The notes under the pieces are model-generated. The model was not told the DNA's origin. It saw only the letters and a program-made list of their open reading frames with translations, and made no database searches. Position numbers and translations under genes: made by a program. DNA of 64,000 nucleotides from Methanomassiliicoccales archaeon PtaU1.Bin124 (lineage in GTDB: Archaea > Thermoplasmatota > Thermoplasmata > Methanomassiliicoccales > UBA472): the NCBI GenBank assembly GCA_002067865.1, contig MVRC01000016.1, positions 110,727-174,726 of the forward strand, read 5' to 3'. Position 1 is the first letter of the stretch, and every line of letters starts with the position of its first letter. This document shows, in pieces, positions 1-8,370 of this stretch.

Positions 1-324
1 GAGACATTGATCTCCTACGGCTCGCCACTGGAGAAAAGACTGGCCGCCCATTACGGCAAGAAGATGAGGCATCCATTCCTCTCACCAGGGGTCATCGAAG
101 CGGCGATGACGTTGCCAGATGAGCTCATCGTCCATAATGGCGAACGAAAGGTCGCCCTGCGGGCCATCGCACCGACGTTGGGGCTGGACCAAGAGGCCGG
201 CCGCCCCAAGAAAGCCGCACAATACGGGTCCGGCATCATGAAATGCATGCAGGCCGAGGCCAAGAGGGACAAGATGGAACTGGCGGTTTGGGTGGTGCAG
301 ATGAGGCCGGAGGCGAACATATGA
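1..324 (+). CDS. Asparagine synthase-type protein, C-terminal fragment
   Basis: The reading frame is open from base 1, so the gene starts outside the window and only about 107 C-terminal residues are seen. The piece has the look of the synthetase half of AsnB-type amidotransferases (ATP-dependent amide transfer): a segment HPFLSPGVIEAAMTLPDEL followed by a GRPKKAAQYGSG stretch, which in that family belongs to the last part of the ATP-pyrophosphatase domain. It may equally be an AsnB-related protein of other function, since the glutaminase half is not visible. Its stop overlaps the folC start (ATGA), so the two are probably cotranscribed. Confidence 0.65.
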   Translation, partial: ETLISYGSPLEKRLAAHYGKKMRHPFLSPGVIEAAMTLPDELIVHNGERKVALRAIAPTLGLDQEAGRPKKAAQYGSGIMKCMQAEAKRDKMELAVWVVQMRPEANI

Positions 325-1607
325 CCGACAGATATCAGGAGACGATCGACTGGCTATATTCCCTGGAGAACATGGGGATCAAGCTCGGTCTGGAAAGGAT
401 GAGGGAGCTCCTGCAGGCCCTGGGCGATCCTCAGAGATCGTTCCGTTCAGTGCACATCGCCGGCACGAACGGCAAGGGCTCTGTCTGCGCCATGCTCTCA
501 TCCATCTTCCGCGAGGGTGGATACCGCACCGGGCTCTACACATCCCCCCACCTGGTCGATTTCACCGAGAGGATACAGGTCGACGGGGTGCAGATCAGCA
601 GGGAAGAGGTGGCCGCTCTGGCAGGGGAGGTGCGAGTTGCGATGGAAACGCCTGGCTTCCCCGATGGCCGCAAGCTCACCTTCTTCGAGGTCACCACTGC
701 CATCGCGTTCCTTCATTTCGCCAGGAATGGGGTGGAGATGGCGGTCGTGGAGGTGGGGATGGGCGGGCGGCTCGACGCCACCAACGTCATCACGCCAGAA
801 TGTTGCGTCATCACCAGCCTGGCACTTGAGCATACGCAATATCTGGGGGACACGCTCCCCAAGATCGCCTACGAGAAGGCGGGGATCATCAAGGAGGGGG
901 TCACCGTCGTCAGCGCTTCGCACGAAGAGGACGTCCTGCGCATCATCGATGCCGTCGCCAGGGACCGGGGGAGCCCGCTATTGGTGAGCGGTAGGGACTT
1001 TGAGCACGACCTCCTAAAGGCCGATTGGAACGGAACCAAGGCTCACCTCCATTCTATCGGTTCGGACGTGACCATCCCGCTTTTGGGCGGATACCAGGCA
1101 GCCAACGCCGCGATCGCATGCGAATGTGCTTTGGAAACGGCCAAACGCGGAGTGTACCTGCCGGAGGAGGCGATCGCCCGGGGCCTGGAGAACGTCTACT
1201 GGCCCGGGCGTATGGAGGTGGTCTCGCAGAGGCCGCTACTGGTCTTCGACGTCACCCACACCCCAGCCGGTGCCAAGGCCGTTGCCGGCGAACTGTCCCG
1301 CCTGCAGGACAAGGACTGGACGCTGGTCATAGGCGTGCTGAACGACAAGGACCTGCGCGGCATCTGCGAACAGTTCGGCCCGCTGGCAAAGAATGCGGTG
1401 GCCACATCCCCGCATACCAAGAGGGCCTTCTCGGCGGAAGAGGTGGCGGCCGTGCTGAAGGATTATTGCGATGACGTCGAGGTCGTGCCTGAAGTGCCAA
1501 TGGCGATCGAGCGGGCCAGGACCATCGCCGGCCAGGGGCCGGTGCTCTTGACCGGGTCCTTGTACATGGTGGGCGAGGCAAAGGAATGGTGGACGAGAAC
1601 GAGATAA
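321..1607 (+). CDS. folC: Dihydrofolate synthase / folylpolyglutamate synthase family
   Basis: 428 residues, the usual size for FolC. The Mur-ligase P-loop AGTNGKGS is at residues 47-54, followed by TSPHL and by the FFEVTTAIAF and VVEVGMGGRLDATN segments that bind Mg-ATP and the acyl substrate. FolC joins glutamate to dihydropteroate or folates in an ATP-dependent ligation in the cytoplasm; in archaea the pterin may differ. ATG 321 is chosen because it overlaps the preceding stop and starts the conserved region; upstream in-frame ATGs would run into the preceding gene. The 3' end overlaps nth by 22 bp, indicating an operon. Confidence 0.88.
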   Translation: MTDRYQETIDWLYSLENMGIKLGLERMRELLQALGDPQRSFRSVHIAGTNGKGSVCAMLSSIFREGGYRTGLYTSPHLVDFTERIQVDGVQISREEVAALAGEVRVAMETPGFPDGRKLTFFEVTTAIAFLHFARNGVEMAVVEVGMGGRLDATNVITPECCVITSLALEHTQYLGDTLPKIAYEKAGIIKEGVTVVSASHEEDVLRIIDAVARDRGSPLLVSGRDFEHDLLKADWNGTKAHLHSIGSDVTIPLLGGYQAANAAIACECALETAKRGVYLPEEAIARGLENVYWPGRMEVVSQRPLLVFDVTHTPAGAKAVAGELSRLQDKDWTLVIGVLNDKDLRGICEQFGPLAKNAVATSPHTKRAFSAEEVAAVLKDYCDDVEVVPEVPMAIERARTIAGQGPVLLTGSLYMVGEAKEWWTRTR

Positions 1608-2251
1608 GGCTGGTGCTCCTGGGGATCAAGGAGAACATAGCCGGGGAGGCGTTCCCGGGGGCGGACGACCTGGAGATGCCTGAATGGCCTCGTGACCCCT
1701 TCCATGTCCTCATCGCCACGGTCCTTTCGCAGCGGACTAAGGATGCGAACACCTACAAGGCCTCGAAGCAGCTTTTCGCCGCCCTTCCCGACGTCCGCGC
1801 CATCGCCGATGCCGAAGAAACGGAGATAGAGGCGCTCATCAGGCCCTCTGGCTTCTACAAGGTCAAGGCCAAGGGGATCAAGGGTCTGTGCCAGCAGATC
1901 ATCGATCGTTTCGGCGGCAAGGTCCCGGACGACATCGACGACCTGGTCTCCTTGCCCATGGTGGGAAGGAAGACGGCCAACTGCGTCCTGTCATACGGGT
2001 TTGAGGTCGATGCGGTCTGCGTCGATACCCACGTGCATCGGATATCGAACCGGCTGGGATGGGTATCGACCGATGATGCCGATGAGACCGAGACCGCCTT
2101 GAGGAGGATCGCCCCGAAGGACAAATGGAGCGAGATCAACCGCCTCATGGTGCGTTTCGGTCAGAAGACCTGCCTGCCCCGCAATCCCCGATGCGGTCAG
2201 TGCCCTGTCAGCTCCAGATGCAATTATTTTGAAAAATTGAAGAAGGCCTAG
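1586..2251 (+). CDS. nth: Endonuclease III, DNA glycosylase/AP lyase
   Basis: 221 residues. The helix-hairpin-helix LVSLPMVGRKTAN carries the catalytic Lys, the nearby VCVDTHVHRI the catalytic Asp, and the C-terminus has the C-x6-C-x2-C-x5-C [4Fe-4S] loop (CLPRNPRCGQCPVSSRC). It removes oxidised pyrimidines and nicks the abasic site in base excision repair. It overlaps folC at the start and the convergent small zinc-ribbon gene by 4 bp at the stop. The gene looks intact; alternative assignment to a MutY-like paralogue is unlikely because the protein is short and lacks the MutY C-terminal domain. Confidence 0.93.
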   Translation: MVDENEIRLVLLGIKENIAGEAFPGADDLEMPEWPRDPFHVLIATVLSQRTKDANTYKASKQLFAALPDVRAIADAEETEIEALIRPSGFYKVKAKGIKGLCQQIIDRFGGKVPDDIDDLVSLPMVGRKTANCVLSYGFEVDAVCVDTHVHRISNRLGWVSTDDADETETALRRIAPKDKWSEINRLMVRFGQKTCLPRNPRCGQCPVSSRCNYFEKLKKA

Positions 2252-2541
2252 ACACCGAGGGTGTCGTCGATCTTCTTGCTCATCTCCTTTCCGATCTGGA
2301 TCTCGGCCTCCCATTGCGGCAGGGTGTCGAGGATCTCCTTCAGCTCCCTCATGCAGTCGATGCAGACCCACTTTGAACCGATGGGCTTCATCGGTTTCCG
2401 CTGGTAGCCGACGGCCCCGCACAGTCCGCAGACGTGCATCTTCTTGGTGCAGTGCTCCGCATAGGCATCGAGCTTCTTCCCTTCCAAGATCGACTCCAAG
2501 GTGCGCTCACTGCGGGTCTTTTCATCATCTGGCATGGCCAT
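2248..2541 (-). CDS. Small zinc-ribbon protein of unknown function
   Basis: 97 residues with two CxxC pairs: CGLC near residue 38 and CIDC near residue 61, spaced like a zinc ribbon and separated by a basic, proline-containing stretch. The flanks are charged and helical. I recognise no family. It stands alone on the minus strand, convergent with nth and divergent from hypA, and could share the AT-rich 2542-2650 interval with hypA for its promoter. A nucleic-acid or protein-binding role would be a guess from the ribbon alone. Confidence 0.6.
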   Translation of the reverse strand: MAMPDDEKTRSERTLESILEGKKLDAYAEHCTKKMHVCGLCGAVGYQRKPMKPIGSKWVCIDCMRELKEILDTLPQWEAEIQIGKEMSKKIDDTLGV

Positions 2542-2651
2542 TCCCAGAGAGAATCGATACTGCCCTATATTTCACTTGGCCCCATACCATATCGTTCCGG
2601 CCGTACGAGGGGCCAACACATAATAAATATCGGCCTGCCATTGATGAACGA

Positions 2652-3023
2652 ATGCACGAAGTATCGGTCATGACCAGCATCATCGAGAACGTACGCAACG
2701 CGCTCCAGGGTCACAATGTCATCAAGGTGGAGGAGGTCGACCTCACCGTGGGCGAGCTGACGTTCCTGGGCCTGGACCAGCTGCAGTTCGCCTACGAGAT
2801 ATTGACCCGTGGCACGGAGCTGGAGGGCTCGACGCTGGTCATCGAGACCGAAAGGACCGAGGTAAGCTGTTCGAACTGCGGTTATTCCGGTCCCGCTTCA
2901 TATTATGAGGAAGAGGGGTATCATGGCAGCATCCCTCAACTGGCATGTCCGAAATGCAAATCGAACGTGACGGTGCTGAAGGGCAAGAGCTGCCGCATCA
3001 CGTCGGTCAAGGTGGAGGAGTGA
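2652..3023 (+). CDS. hypA: Hydrogenase nickel-insertion protein HypA
   Basis: 123 residues starting MHEVSVM: the N-terminal Met-His-Glu is the Ni-binding site of the HypA family and fixes the start at ATG 2652. The zinc site is formed by CSNC (about residues 75-78) and CPKC (about 101-104). HypA delivers nickel to the large subunit of [NiFe] hydrogenases. A TATA-like stretch (ataataaatatc, about 2620-2631) lies just upstream. hypD follows after 2 bp. The other hyp genes are not in the window; the client is presumably the group 3 hydrogenase at 47.9-50.4 kb. Confidence 0.93.
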   Translation: MHEVSVMTSIIENVRNALQGHNVIKVEEVDLTVGELTFLGLDQLQFAYEILTRGTELEGSTLVIETERTEVSCSNCGYSGPASYYEEEGYHGSIPQLACPKCKSNVTVLKGKSCRITSVKVEE

Positions 3024-3025
3024 CA

Positions 3026-4099
3026 ATGTTCCGTTTCAGGGAGGAGGCCACGGCCAAGAAGGTCCTGCAGTCGCTGGAGAGCATGAAACTGCATGACCTG
3101 AACATCATGCATGTGTGCGGGACCCATCAGGACACATTGGTGAAGTTCGGCATCGAGGAGATGCTGAAGAGGACGGGCATCCACATCCGCCAGGGACCGG
3201 GCTGTCCGGTCTGCGTCACCACCACCAAGGAGGTGGTGGAGGCGATCACGCTGGCCAAGGCCGGTGTGACCATCGCCGTGTTCGGCGACATGCTCACCGT
3301 GCCCACGCCCATCGGGTCGCTGGCCGATGCAAAGGCCGAGGGAGCTGACGTCCGGGTGGTCTATTCTTCCAGCGACGCGGTCAAATTGGCAAAGGACGTG
3401 GATAGGCTGGTCTTCATGGCCATCGGGTTCGAAACGACCAGCCCCACAACCGCGGCCATCGTCCTCGATGGGTTGCCGGATAACCTCTCCGTGCTTTCTT
3501 GTCACCGCATCCTGCCGCCCGCGCTGGACGCGCTGTTCCATATGGGCGAGGTGCGCATCGACGGGCTCATCCAGCCAGGCCACGTTGCGGTCATCCTGGG
3601 TCTGGAACCGTTCTATCGATTCTCGGAGGCGTTCCACGTCCCCCAGGTCGTGGCCGGTTTCGAACCGCTGGACCTTCTGGTCACGATCTACATGATCGCC
3701 AAGCAGCATGTGGATGGGAGGGCCGAGGTGGAGAACGAGTACTCCCGCGTGGTCCGGACAGAGGGCAATCCCGTGGCCAGGCGCATGTTGGACGATGTCT
3801 TCTACCCCGTCGACCGCAACTGGAGGGGCTTCCCCGTCATACCAAAGAGCGCCCTCGAGCTGAAGCCGAAATGGGACGATCACAATGCCAGGCGCGTCTA
3901 CGAGGACGTGCTCGCCAAAGCGCCGGTGGTCAAGGAGGAGATGGGGAACTGCCGCTGCGGCGAGGTGCTCCGGGGCATCATCGAATCTAAGGAATGTCCT
4001 GCCTTCGGAAAGGCCTGCAACCCCAAGCGTCCGATGGGCCCGTGCATGGTCAGCCGGGAGGGGAGCTGCAATATCAGCTACAGGTACCGCCAGGATTGA
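3026..4099 (+). CDS. hypD: Hydrogenase Fe-CN cofactor assembly protein HypD
   Basis: 357 residues. Diagnostic motifs are VCGTHQ near the N-terminus (Cys of the Fe(CN)2CO scaffold site), GPGCPVCV, and the C-terminal cysteine set CRCGEVLRG ... ECPAFGKACNP ... GPCMVS that binds a [4Fe-4S] cluster. HypD with HypC holds the iron while CN and CO ligands are added. Start ATG 3026 follows the hypA stop by 2 bp with a GGAGG just inside the hypA end, so the pair is translationally linked. No hypC is visible nearby. Confidence 0.93.
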   Translation: MFRFREEATAKKVLQSLESMKLHDLNIMHVCGTHQDTLVKFGIEEMLKRTGIHIRQGPGCPVCVTTTKEVVEAITLAKAGVTIAVFGDMLTVPTPIGSLADAKAEGADVRVVYSSSDAVKLAKDVDRLVFMAIGFETTSPTTAAIVLDGLPDNLSVLSCHRILPPALDALFHMGEVRIDGLIQPGHVAVILGLEPFYRFSEAFHVPQVVAGFEPLDLLVTIYMIAKQHVDGRAEVENEYSRVVRTEGNPVARRMLDDVFYPVDRNWRGFPVIPKSALELKPKWDDHNARRVYEDVLAKAPVVKEEMGNCRCGEVLRGIIESKECPAFGKACNPKRPMGPCMVSREGSCNISYRYRQD

Positions 4100-4178
4100 A
4101 CATAACGCCACTTAACTAATGACCATCCCTATACCTGCCTAGAGGACTATTTATCTGACCTCGGCCTTACCATCTCGA

Positions 4179-4193
4179 CCCGTCGAGGACGGG
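4179..4193 (+). promoter_or_regulatory. Leader hairpin before the CorA-like pair
   Basis: CCCGTC-GAG-GACGGG, a 6-bp stem with a 3-nt loop, lies 15 nt before the ATG at 4209 and about 30 nt after a TATA-like ttatc stretch (about 4150). It would sit near the mRNA 5' end and next to the GGGAGG ribosome-binding site, so it could affect translation. Seen in sequence only; no function is shown. Confidence 0.35.
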
Positions 4194-4208
4194 CCGGGAG
4201 GCCGGCCT

Positions 4209-5348
4209 ATGGAGGCATCGAACGACAAGAACGGAAATGGCAAGTTGGCGCAGTGTCAGAACGGTTCGATCCCTACCGAGGGAGAGCTGCCTCCTCCGAC
4301 CCAAAGCGTCATCTGCGTATCGCTGCCCCAATTGAGCGCCAGGCCGGTCAAGACCATGGGCAACGCGCCCGAGGAGTTCTTGGCGACGGTGCAGAAGTCC
4401 ACTCTGTCCTGGGTCAACTATGCGGCCGAGGACCTGGAGAAGGACGGCACCAGGGTGGCGCAGATGTATGGATTCAGCGAGTCGATGATCGCCACCCTTT
4501 TGAAAGGCTACTATGCCAGTTTCGAGGACCGCGAGGTCGAGCTGGGCATCATGGTGCCAGCCGTCCGCGTCAGGGGGGCGGAGCTGAAGGTCTTCCCCCT
4601 GCTCATCCTGGTAAAGCGGAACCTCATCCTTTCCATTCATAGCAAGGAGGTGTCGCGCATCGTTCTTTTCTCCCGTTATGCGGACACATACCTGCGGAAG
4701 CTTCCTGACGTCATGCCTCAGGAGGACAAGCTGACCATGATGCTCGTCCGCATACTGGACGAGAACAACACCCGAAACTTCGAGCAGCTGAGAGAGATCG
4801 AGGAGAGGGCGGACGAGATGTCCGAGATCCTAATCGATCCCAATTCGCCCCGCATCACGATCGGTAGGCAGATCTACGAGATGAAGCACAGCCTCATCAC
4901 CTACCTGAACACCTTATGGCGCACTTTGGACGTGGTCAACTCCCTCCGTTACGGTGATGCGGAGGTCGTCACCGACAACCCCAAGGTGCTTGCGAAGGTC
5001 GGCCTGCTCGCGGACGAGCTGAACCGGCAGATCGAGCTCAGTGAGCACATGTCCGAGGTGTTGGCATCCGGTCTGGAAGTGCTCCAGTCCTTGTACAACA
5101 ACCAGCTGCAGATACTCAACAACCGCATGTCGCTGACGATGACCTGGCTCACGATCCTGGGCACGGCCGTCCTGGTGCCGAACACCCTGGCGACGATATT
5201 CGGATATGTGTTCGGTCTGTCCTGGGATCTCATCATATGGAGCTTGGGCGTGATCACCTTTGCGAGCGTTGGGGCCACCGTCCTTGCATACTGGTGGGTC
5301 AAGCGCCGGGTCAACCTGCCCAGCCGAGCCGATGAACTGGAACGATGA
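4209..5348 (+). CDS. CorA-superfamily transporter-like protein lacking GMN, copy 1
   Basis: 379 residues. Overall plan is that of CorA/MgtE-type Mg channels: a long soluble alpha/beta then helical N-terminal domain (to about residue 300), the stalk segment YNNQLQILNNRMSLTMTWLTI, and two C-terminal membrane helices. In CorA the first membrane helix ends in the selectivity signature GMN; here the equivalent spot reads FGYVFG, so the signature is absent. Transport of divalent cations is therefore likely but not certain. A near-identical-plan paralogue starts 6 bp downstream, implying a heteromeric or duplicated channel. Confidence 0.7.
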   Translation: MEASNDKNGNGKLAQCQNGSIPTEGELPPPTQSVICVSLPQLSARPVKTMGNAPEEFLATVQKSTLSWVNYAAEDLEKDGTRVAQMYGFSESMIATLLKGYYASFEDREVELGIMVPAVRVRGAELKVFPLLILVKRNLILSIHSKEVSRIVLFSRYADTYLRKLPDVMPQEDKLTMMLVRILDENNTRNFEQLREIEERADEMSEILIDPNSPRITIGRQIYEMKHSLITYLNTLWRTLDVVNSLRYGDAEVVTDNPKVLAKVGLLADELNRQIELSEHMSEVLASGLEVLQSLYNNQLQILNNRMSLTMTWLTILGTAVLVPNTLATIFGYVFGLSWDLIIWSLGVITFASVGATVLAYWWVKRRVNLPSRADELER

Positions 5349-5354
5349 GGCGCC

Positions 5355-6470
5355 ATGGCCGAAGGTGAGAGGTGCAATCCAGAGGTGGTCGCGGTCGGCA
5401 ATGATCCAGCCCCGCCCCGCTTCGTTTGCGTCACCCTCCCTCCCGCTCCGTTCAAGATCGCCAAGGTGACGGCCGACGACATCTGTGACCTGACCGGCAT
5501 CGCCAAGGAAGGAACGCTCACCTGGATCAACTTCGTGGCAGACGATCTGGAGACCGATGTTCCGATGGCGGCCCGCAAGTTCGGCTTCTCCGATGCCCTG
5601 GCACGGAACCTGGTGAAGCACGATTACCAGGCCTATGAGGACAATGACATCGAGCTGGGGATGGTGCTGCCCGCCATCCGAGTGAATGAGCTGGATGTCG
5701 ATGTCCGCCCGGTCGTCATGATGGTGCGCGACAATCTCATCGTCACCATCCATGACAAGGACCTGGGCCGCATGGTCCAATTCTCTCGCTATGCCGATAC
5801 GTGGCTGTCCAAGCTTCCGGGGATCATGCCCACGACCGATAAGCTGACCCTGGTCATGATCCGTCTCATCGCGGTCATCAACGAGCGTAATTATGAACAG
5901 CTCCGCATGATCGAGGACAAGGCGGACGACATCAGCGAATCGCTTTTGGACCCGACCATCCATTACATGGAGACCGGGCGGTACATCTATGAGGTCAAGC
6001 ACAGCCTGATCGTCTATCTGAACGCCCTATGGCGGGGATTGGACGTGCTGAACGAGCTGCGGTATGGCGATGCCGAGCTCGTCTCCGACCATCCCAAGGT
6101 GCTGCAGCAGCTGCAGCTCATGTGCAGCGAGCAGACCAAGCACATCAGCCTGACCGAGCATACCTCCACCGTCCTCGTCTCCGGAACGACGGTTCTCCAG
6201 ACCCTCCATAACAATCAACTGCTCATCATAAACAACCGCATGCTGATGACCATGACCTGGATGACCATCATCGGCACCGCGGTCATGGTGCCGAACACAA
6301 TGGCCACCATGTTCGGGTTCATCTTCACCGCTCCGCCGGAACATCTGCTTTGGTCGCTGGCCGTGATCGTCTTCTCTACCCTGGCCTCGACCTGGATCGC
6401 CTACAAGTGGATCACCATGCGGTTGCCGATGGCGGAATCGCCGGAACGATTACACCCTAGCGATCGATAG
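5355..6470 (+). CDS. CorA-superfamily transporter-like protein lacking GMN, copy 2
   Basis: 371 residues, colinear with the preceding protein: shared landmarks are TWINFVADDLE, MIRLIAVINERNYEQL, YIYEVKHSLIVYLNALWRGLDVLN, LHNNQLLIINNRMLMTMTWMTI and GTAVMVPNTMATMFGFIF. The place of the CorA GMN selectivity motif is GFI, again lost. Two C-terminal transmembrane helices are evident. The ATG at 5355 is 6 bp after the upstream stop, so both are made from one mRNA in equal dose. Likely origin is tandem duplication followed by divergence of the N-terminal tails. Confidence 0.7.
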   Translation: MAEGERCNPEVVAVGNDPAPPRFVCVTLPPAPFKIAKVTADDICDLTGIAKEGTLTWINFVADDLETDVPMAARKFGFSDALARNLVKHDYQAYEDNDIELGMVLPAIRVNELDVDVRPVVMMVRDNLIVTIHDKDLGRMVQFSRYADTWLSKLPGIMPTTDKLTLVMIRLIAVINERNYEQLRMIEDKADDISESLLDPTIHYMETGRYIYEVKHSLIVYLNALWRGLDVLNELRYGDAELVSDHPKVLQQLQLMCSEQTKHISLTEHTSTVLVSGTTVLQTLHNNQLLIINNRMLMTMTWMTIIGTAVMVPNTMATMFGFIFTAPPEHLLWSLAVIVFSTLASTWIAYKWITMRLPMAESPERLHPSDR

Positions 6471-6549
6471 CGAGCTTGCGGAAGTTATAAAAACCGCGCC
6501 CTCACCTGTTATCATCACTGGCCTCTTTTTGGTCAGGGGAGGTAGGGAA

Positions 6550-6987
6550 TTGGCATCAGAGAAGCTCAAGAACATGATGAACAAGGCCATCGCAAATGAG
6601 ATCCAGGTCTCCATCCAGTACATGTGGCAGCACGTGCAATGGACGGGGGTCGAGCATTACGCCGTGGCCGACGAGTTCAAAAGCATCGCCATCCAGGAGA
6701 TGAAGCATGCCGAGATGATCGCCGAGAGGCTGTGGTATTTCGATGGAGTACCGACCACCAAGCCATCCACCATCACGGTCGGAGGGGTATTGGAGGAGAT
6801 GGTAGACTACGATATCAAGGCCGAAGAAGATGCGATCGAGCTCTACAAGGATATCCAAAAAGTGGCCGATGCCGAGAACGATCCAACCACCAGGTTCCTG
6901 TTCGAAGGCATTCTCAAGGACGAGGAGGAGCATCATGACTTCTTCACGTCATTGAAAGATGGCATGCCGCAGAAAAGGAAGCGGTGA
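6550..6987 (+). CDS. Ferritin / bacterioferritin-like diiron protein
   Basis: 145 residues from a TTG start at 6550, preferred over the upstream TTG (6529) because GGGAGGT lies 6 nt before it. Four-helix-bundle ferritin features: Glu in ANEIQVSIQYMW, the E-x-x-H pair EMKHAEMIAERL, and a second half with EEDAIELY and DEEEHHDFF. These are the ferroxidase ligands of bacterioferritin-type proteins. Role is iron oxidation/storage or peroxide protection in the cytoplasm. A second ferritin-like gene follows 79 bp on; a TATA-like run (gaagttataaaaac) lies near 6481-6493. Confidence 0.8.
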   Translation: MASEKLKNMMNKAIANEIQVSIQYMWQHVQWTGVEHYAVADEFKSIAIQEMKHAEMIAERLWYFDGVPTTKPSTITVGGVLEEMVDYDIKAEEDAIELYKDIQKVADAENDPTTRFLFEGILKDEEEHHDFFTSLKDGMPQKRKR

Positions 6988-7066
6988 GTCTATTCCAAAA
7001 GCTCATTCCCAAATCGAGGAATGAGCGCACATCTTTATTTAACACCAGGAAACCTAGAATTTATTT

Positions 7067-7546
7067 ATGATCCAATTGCGCAACCGGAACGAGCTCGCCA
7101 GTCTTCTGAAGAAAGGCCTCGAGATCGAGCGAGGCTTTGAGAATCTGGCACAGTGGGAGGGCTATGTTCAGGCCAAGAGCGACATGTTCCGTTCCACCCT
7201 ATTCACCATGATCTCTGAATCGGAGCATCACGCCACGATGGTGACGGAGATGCTCGACCGGCTAGATCTGCCGAATCAGGGCACGCCTCCTTTGAGGCCG
7301 CAGAACTTCGACTTTTCCACCAGGGAGGAGGCCGAGGTGATGCACGAATTGGCCCGGAACGAGAAGCTGGTGTTCGACCTCTATTCCAATATCAGGGACA
7401 GCCTGATCGGTTCGGACACGGCCTCCTGGCTTTCCGAGGAGGACAGGGAGTTCATGTTGGGCTACCTGGCCGAGCTCATCGAGGCGGAGGCGGAGCACAT
7501 GAGACTTGCAGCGAGGGGTGTGGGCAAGGTAGAGAGGATAAGATAA
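7067..7546 (+). CDS. Ferritin-like four-helix protein
   Basis: 159 residues, mostly helical. Candidate metal ligands are E in LEIERGFENLAQWEGY, SESEHHATM and the late EAEAEHMRLA; this is the ferritin/rubrerythrin pattern, but no rubredoxin domain is present. The ATG at 7067 follows a TATA-like atttattt by only a few bases of leader, or the transcript starts further up at the aggaaacctag region. It lies just after another ferritin-like gene and before an ABC exporter. Function not established; an iron or peroxide role is inferred from the fold only. Confidence 0.6.
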   Translation: MIQLRNRNELASLLKKGLEIERGFENLAQWEGYVQAKSDMFRSTLFTMISESEHHATMVTEMLDRLDLPNQGTPPLRPQNFDFSTREEAEVMHELARNEKLVFDLYSNIRDSLIGSDTASWLSEEDREFMLGYLAELIEAEAEHMRLAARGVGKVERIR

Positions 7547-7653
7547 ATCGTTTTTATCACAATGAGGATAAACAATCCATAATTGGACAATTTATTTTAT
7601 ATCGCGGTATATCAATCCCCCCACCGCCGGCATTGCCGGATTAGGGATGAGAG

Positions 7654-8370
7654 ATGTTTGCAGTCGAGGTTAAGGGGTTGGTCAAGGATTATGGCCAGTT
7701 CCATGCCGTCAAGGGCATCTCCTTTGACGTCAAAGAGGGGGAAGTGTTCGGTCTCATCGGACCGAACGGAGCAGGCAAGACGACGACGCTGCGCGTTCTC
7801 TCCACTTTGCTGGAGATATCGGGCGGAAAGGTGTCCATCTTCGGGCTGGACCTGAAGGAACAGGCCGGCGAGGTACGCAAGGTGATCAGCTATCTGCCCG
7901 AGGACGCTGGTGCTTACAGGAACATGACCGGACGGGAGTACCTGGACTTCATGGCCGGCTTCTTCGCGCCGGAGAAGGACCCGAAGAAGCTGCTGGAGCG
8001 CGGGCTGGAGATCGTTCGCCTGGGCGAGCGCATCGACGACAAGATCGAGACGTACAGCAAGGGCATGGCGCGCCGGCTGCTGGTGGGCAGGGCGCTCATG
8101 GTGGAGCCGAAGCTGGCCATCTTGGACGAGATCACTTCCGGTCTGGACGTGGTGAACGCCCAGGCCATCAGGAAGGTGGTCCGGGACAGGACCAAGGAAG
8201 GCACGACCGTGCTGCTGTCCTCGCACAATATGCTCGAAGTGGAGCTGATGTGCGACCGGATCGCGCTCATAAATGACGGCGTGATCGTCGAATCTGGCAC
8301 TCCCAAGGAGCTCAAGGAGAGGTACAAGGCCACGAACATCGAGGAGGTATTCGTGGAGGTGGTCAAATGA
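7654..8370 (+). CDS. ABC transporter ATP-binding protein (NatA-type)
   Basis: 238 residues. Walker A GPNGAGKTT near residue 38, a signature loop YSKGMARRLLVGRAL (variant of LSGGQ), Walker B LAILDE, and the H-loop SSHNM. The closest familiar type is the NatA/CcmA-like subfamily that powers drug or Na+ export and is paired with a six-helix permease. That permease gene follows with a 4-bp ATGA overlap. The upstream interval has strong TATA candidates (tttattttatatcg near 7589-7602). Confidence 0.88.
   Translation: MFAVEVKGLVKDYGQFHAVKGISFDVKEGEVFGLIGPNGAGKTTTLRVLSTLLEISGGKVSIFGLDLKEQAGEVRKVISYLPEDAGAYRNMTGREYLDFMAGFFAPEKDPKKLLERGLEIVRLGERIDDKIETYSKGMARRLLVGRALMVEPKLAILDEITSGLDVVNAQAIRKVVRDRTKEGTTVLLSSHNMLEVELMCDRIALINDGVIVESGTPKELKERYKATNIEEVFVEVVK

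Noticed and set aside
2936..4111. A 391-codon minus-strand frame opposite hypD
   Set aside because: hypD has all its cysteine motifs; the antisense product shows none.
4914..6002. A 362-codon minus-strand frame opposite the two CorA-like genes
   Set aside because: It spans the boundary of two real genes and lacks any recognisable domain.
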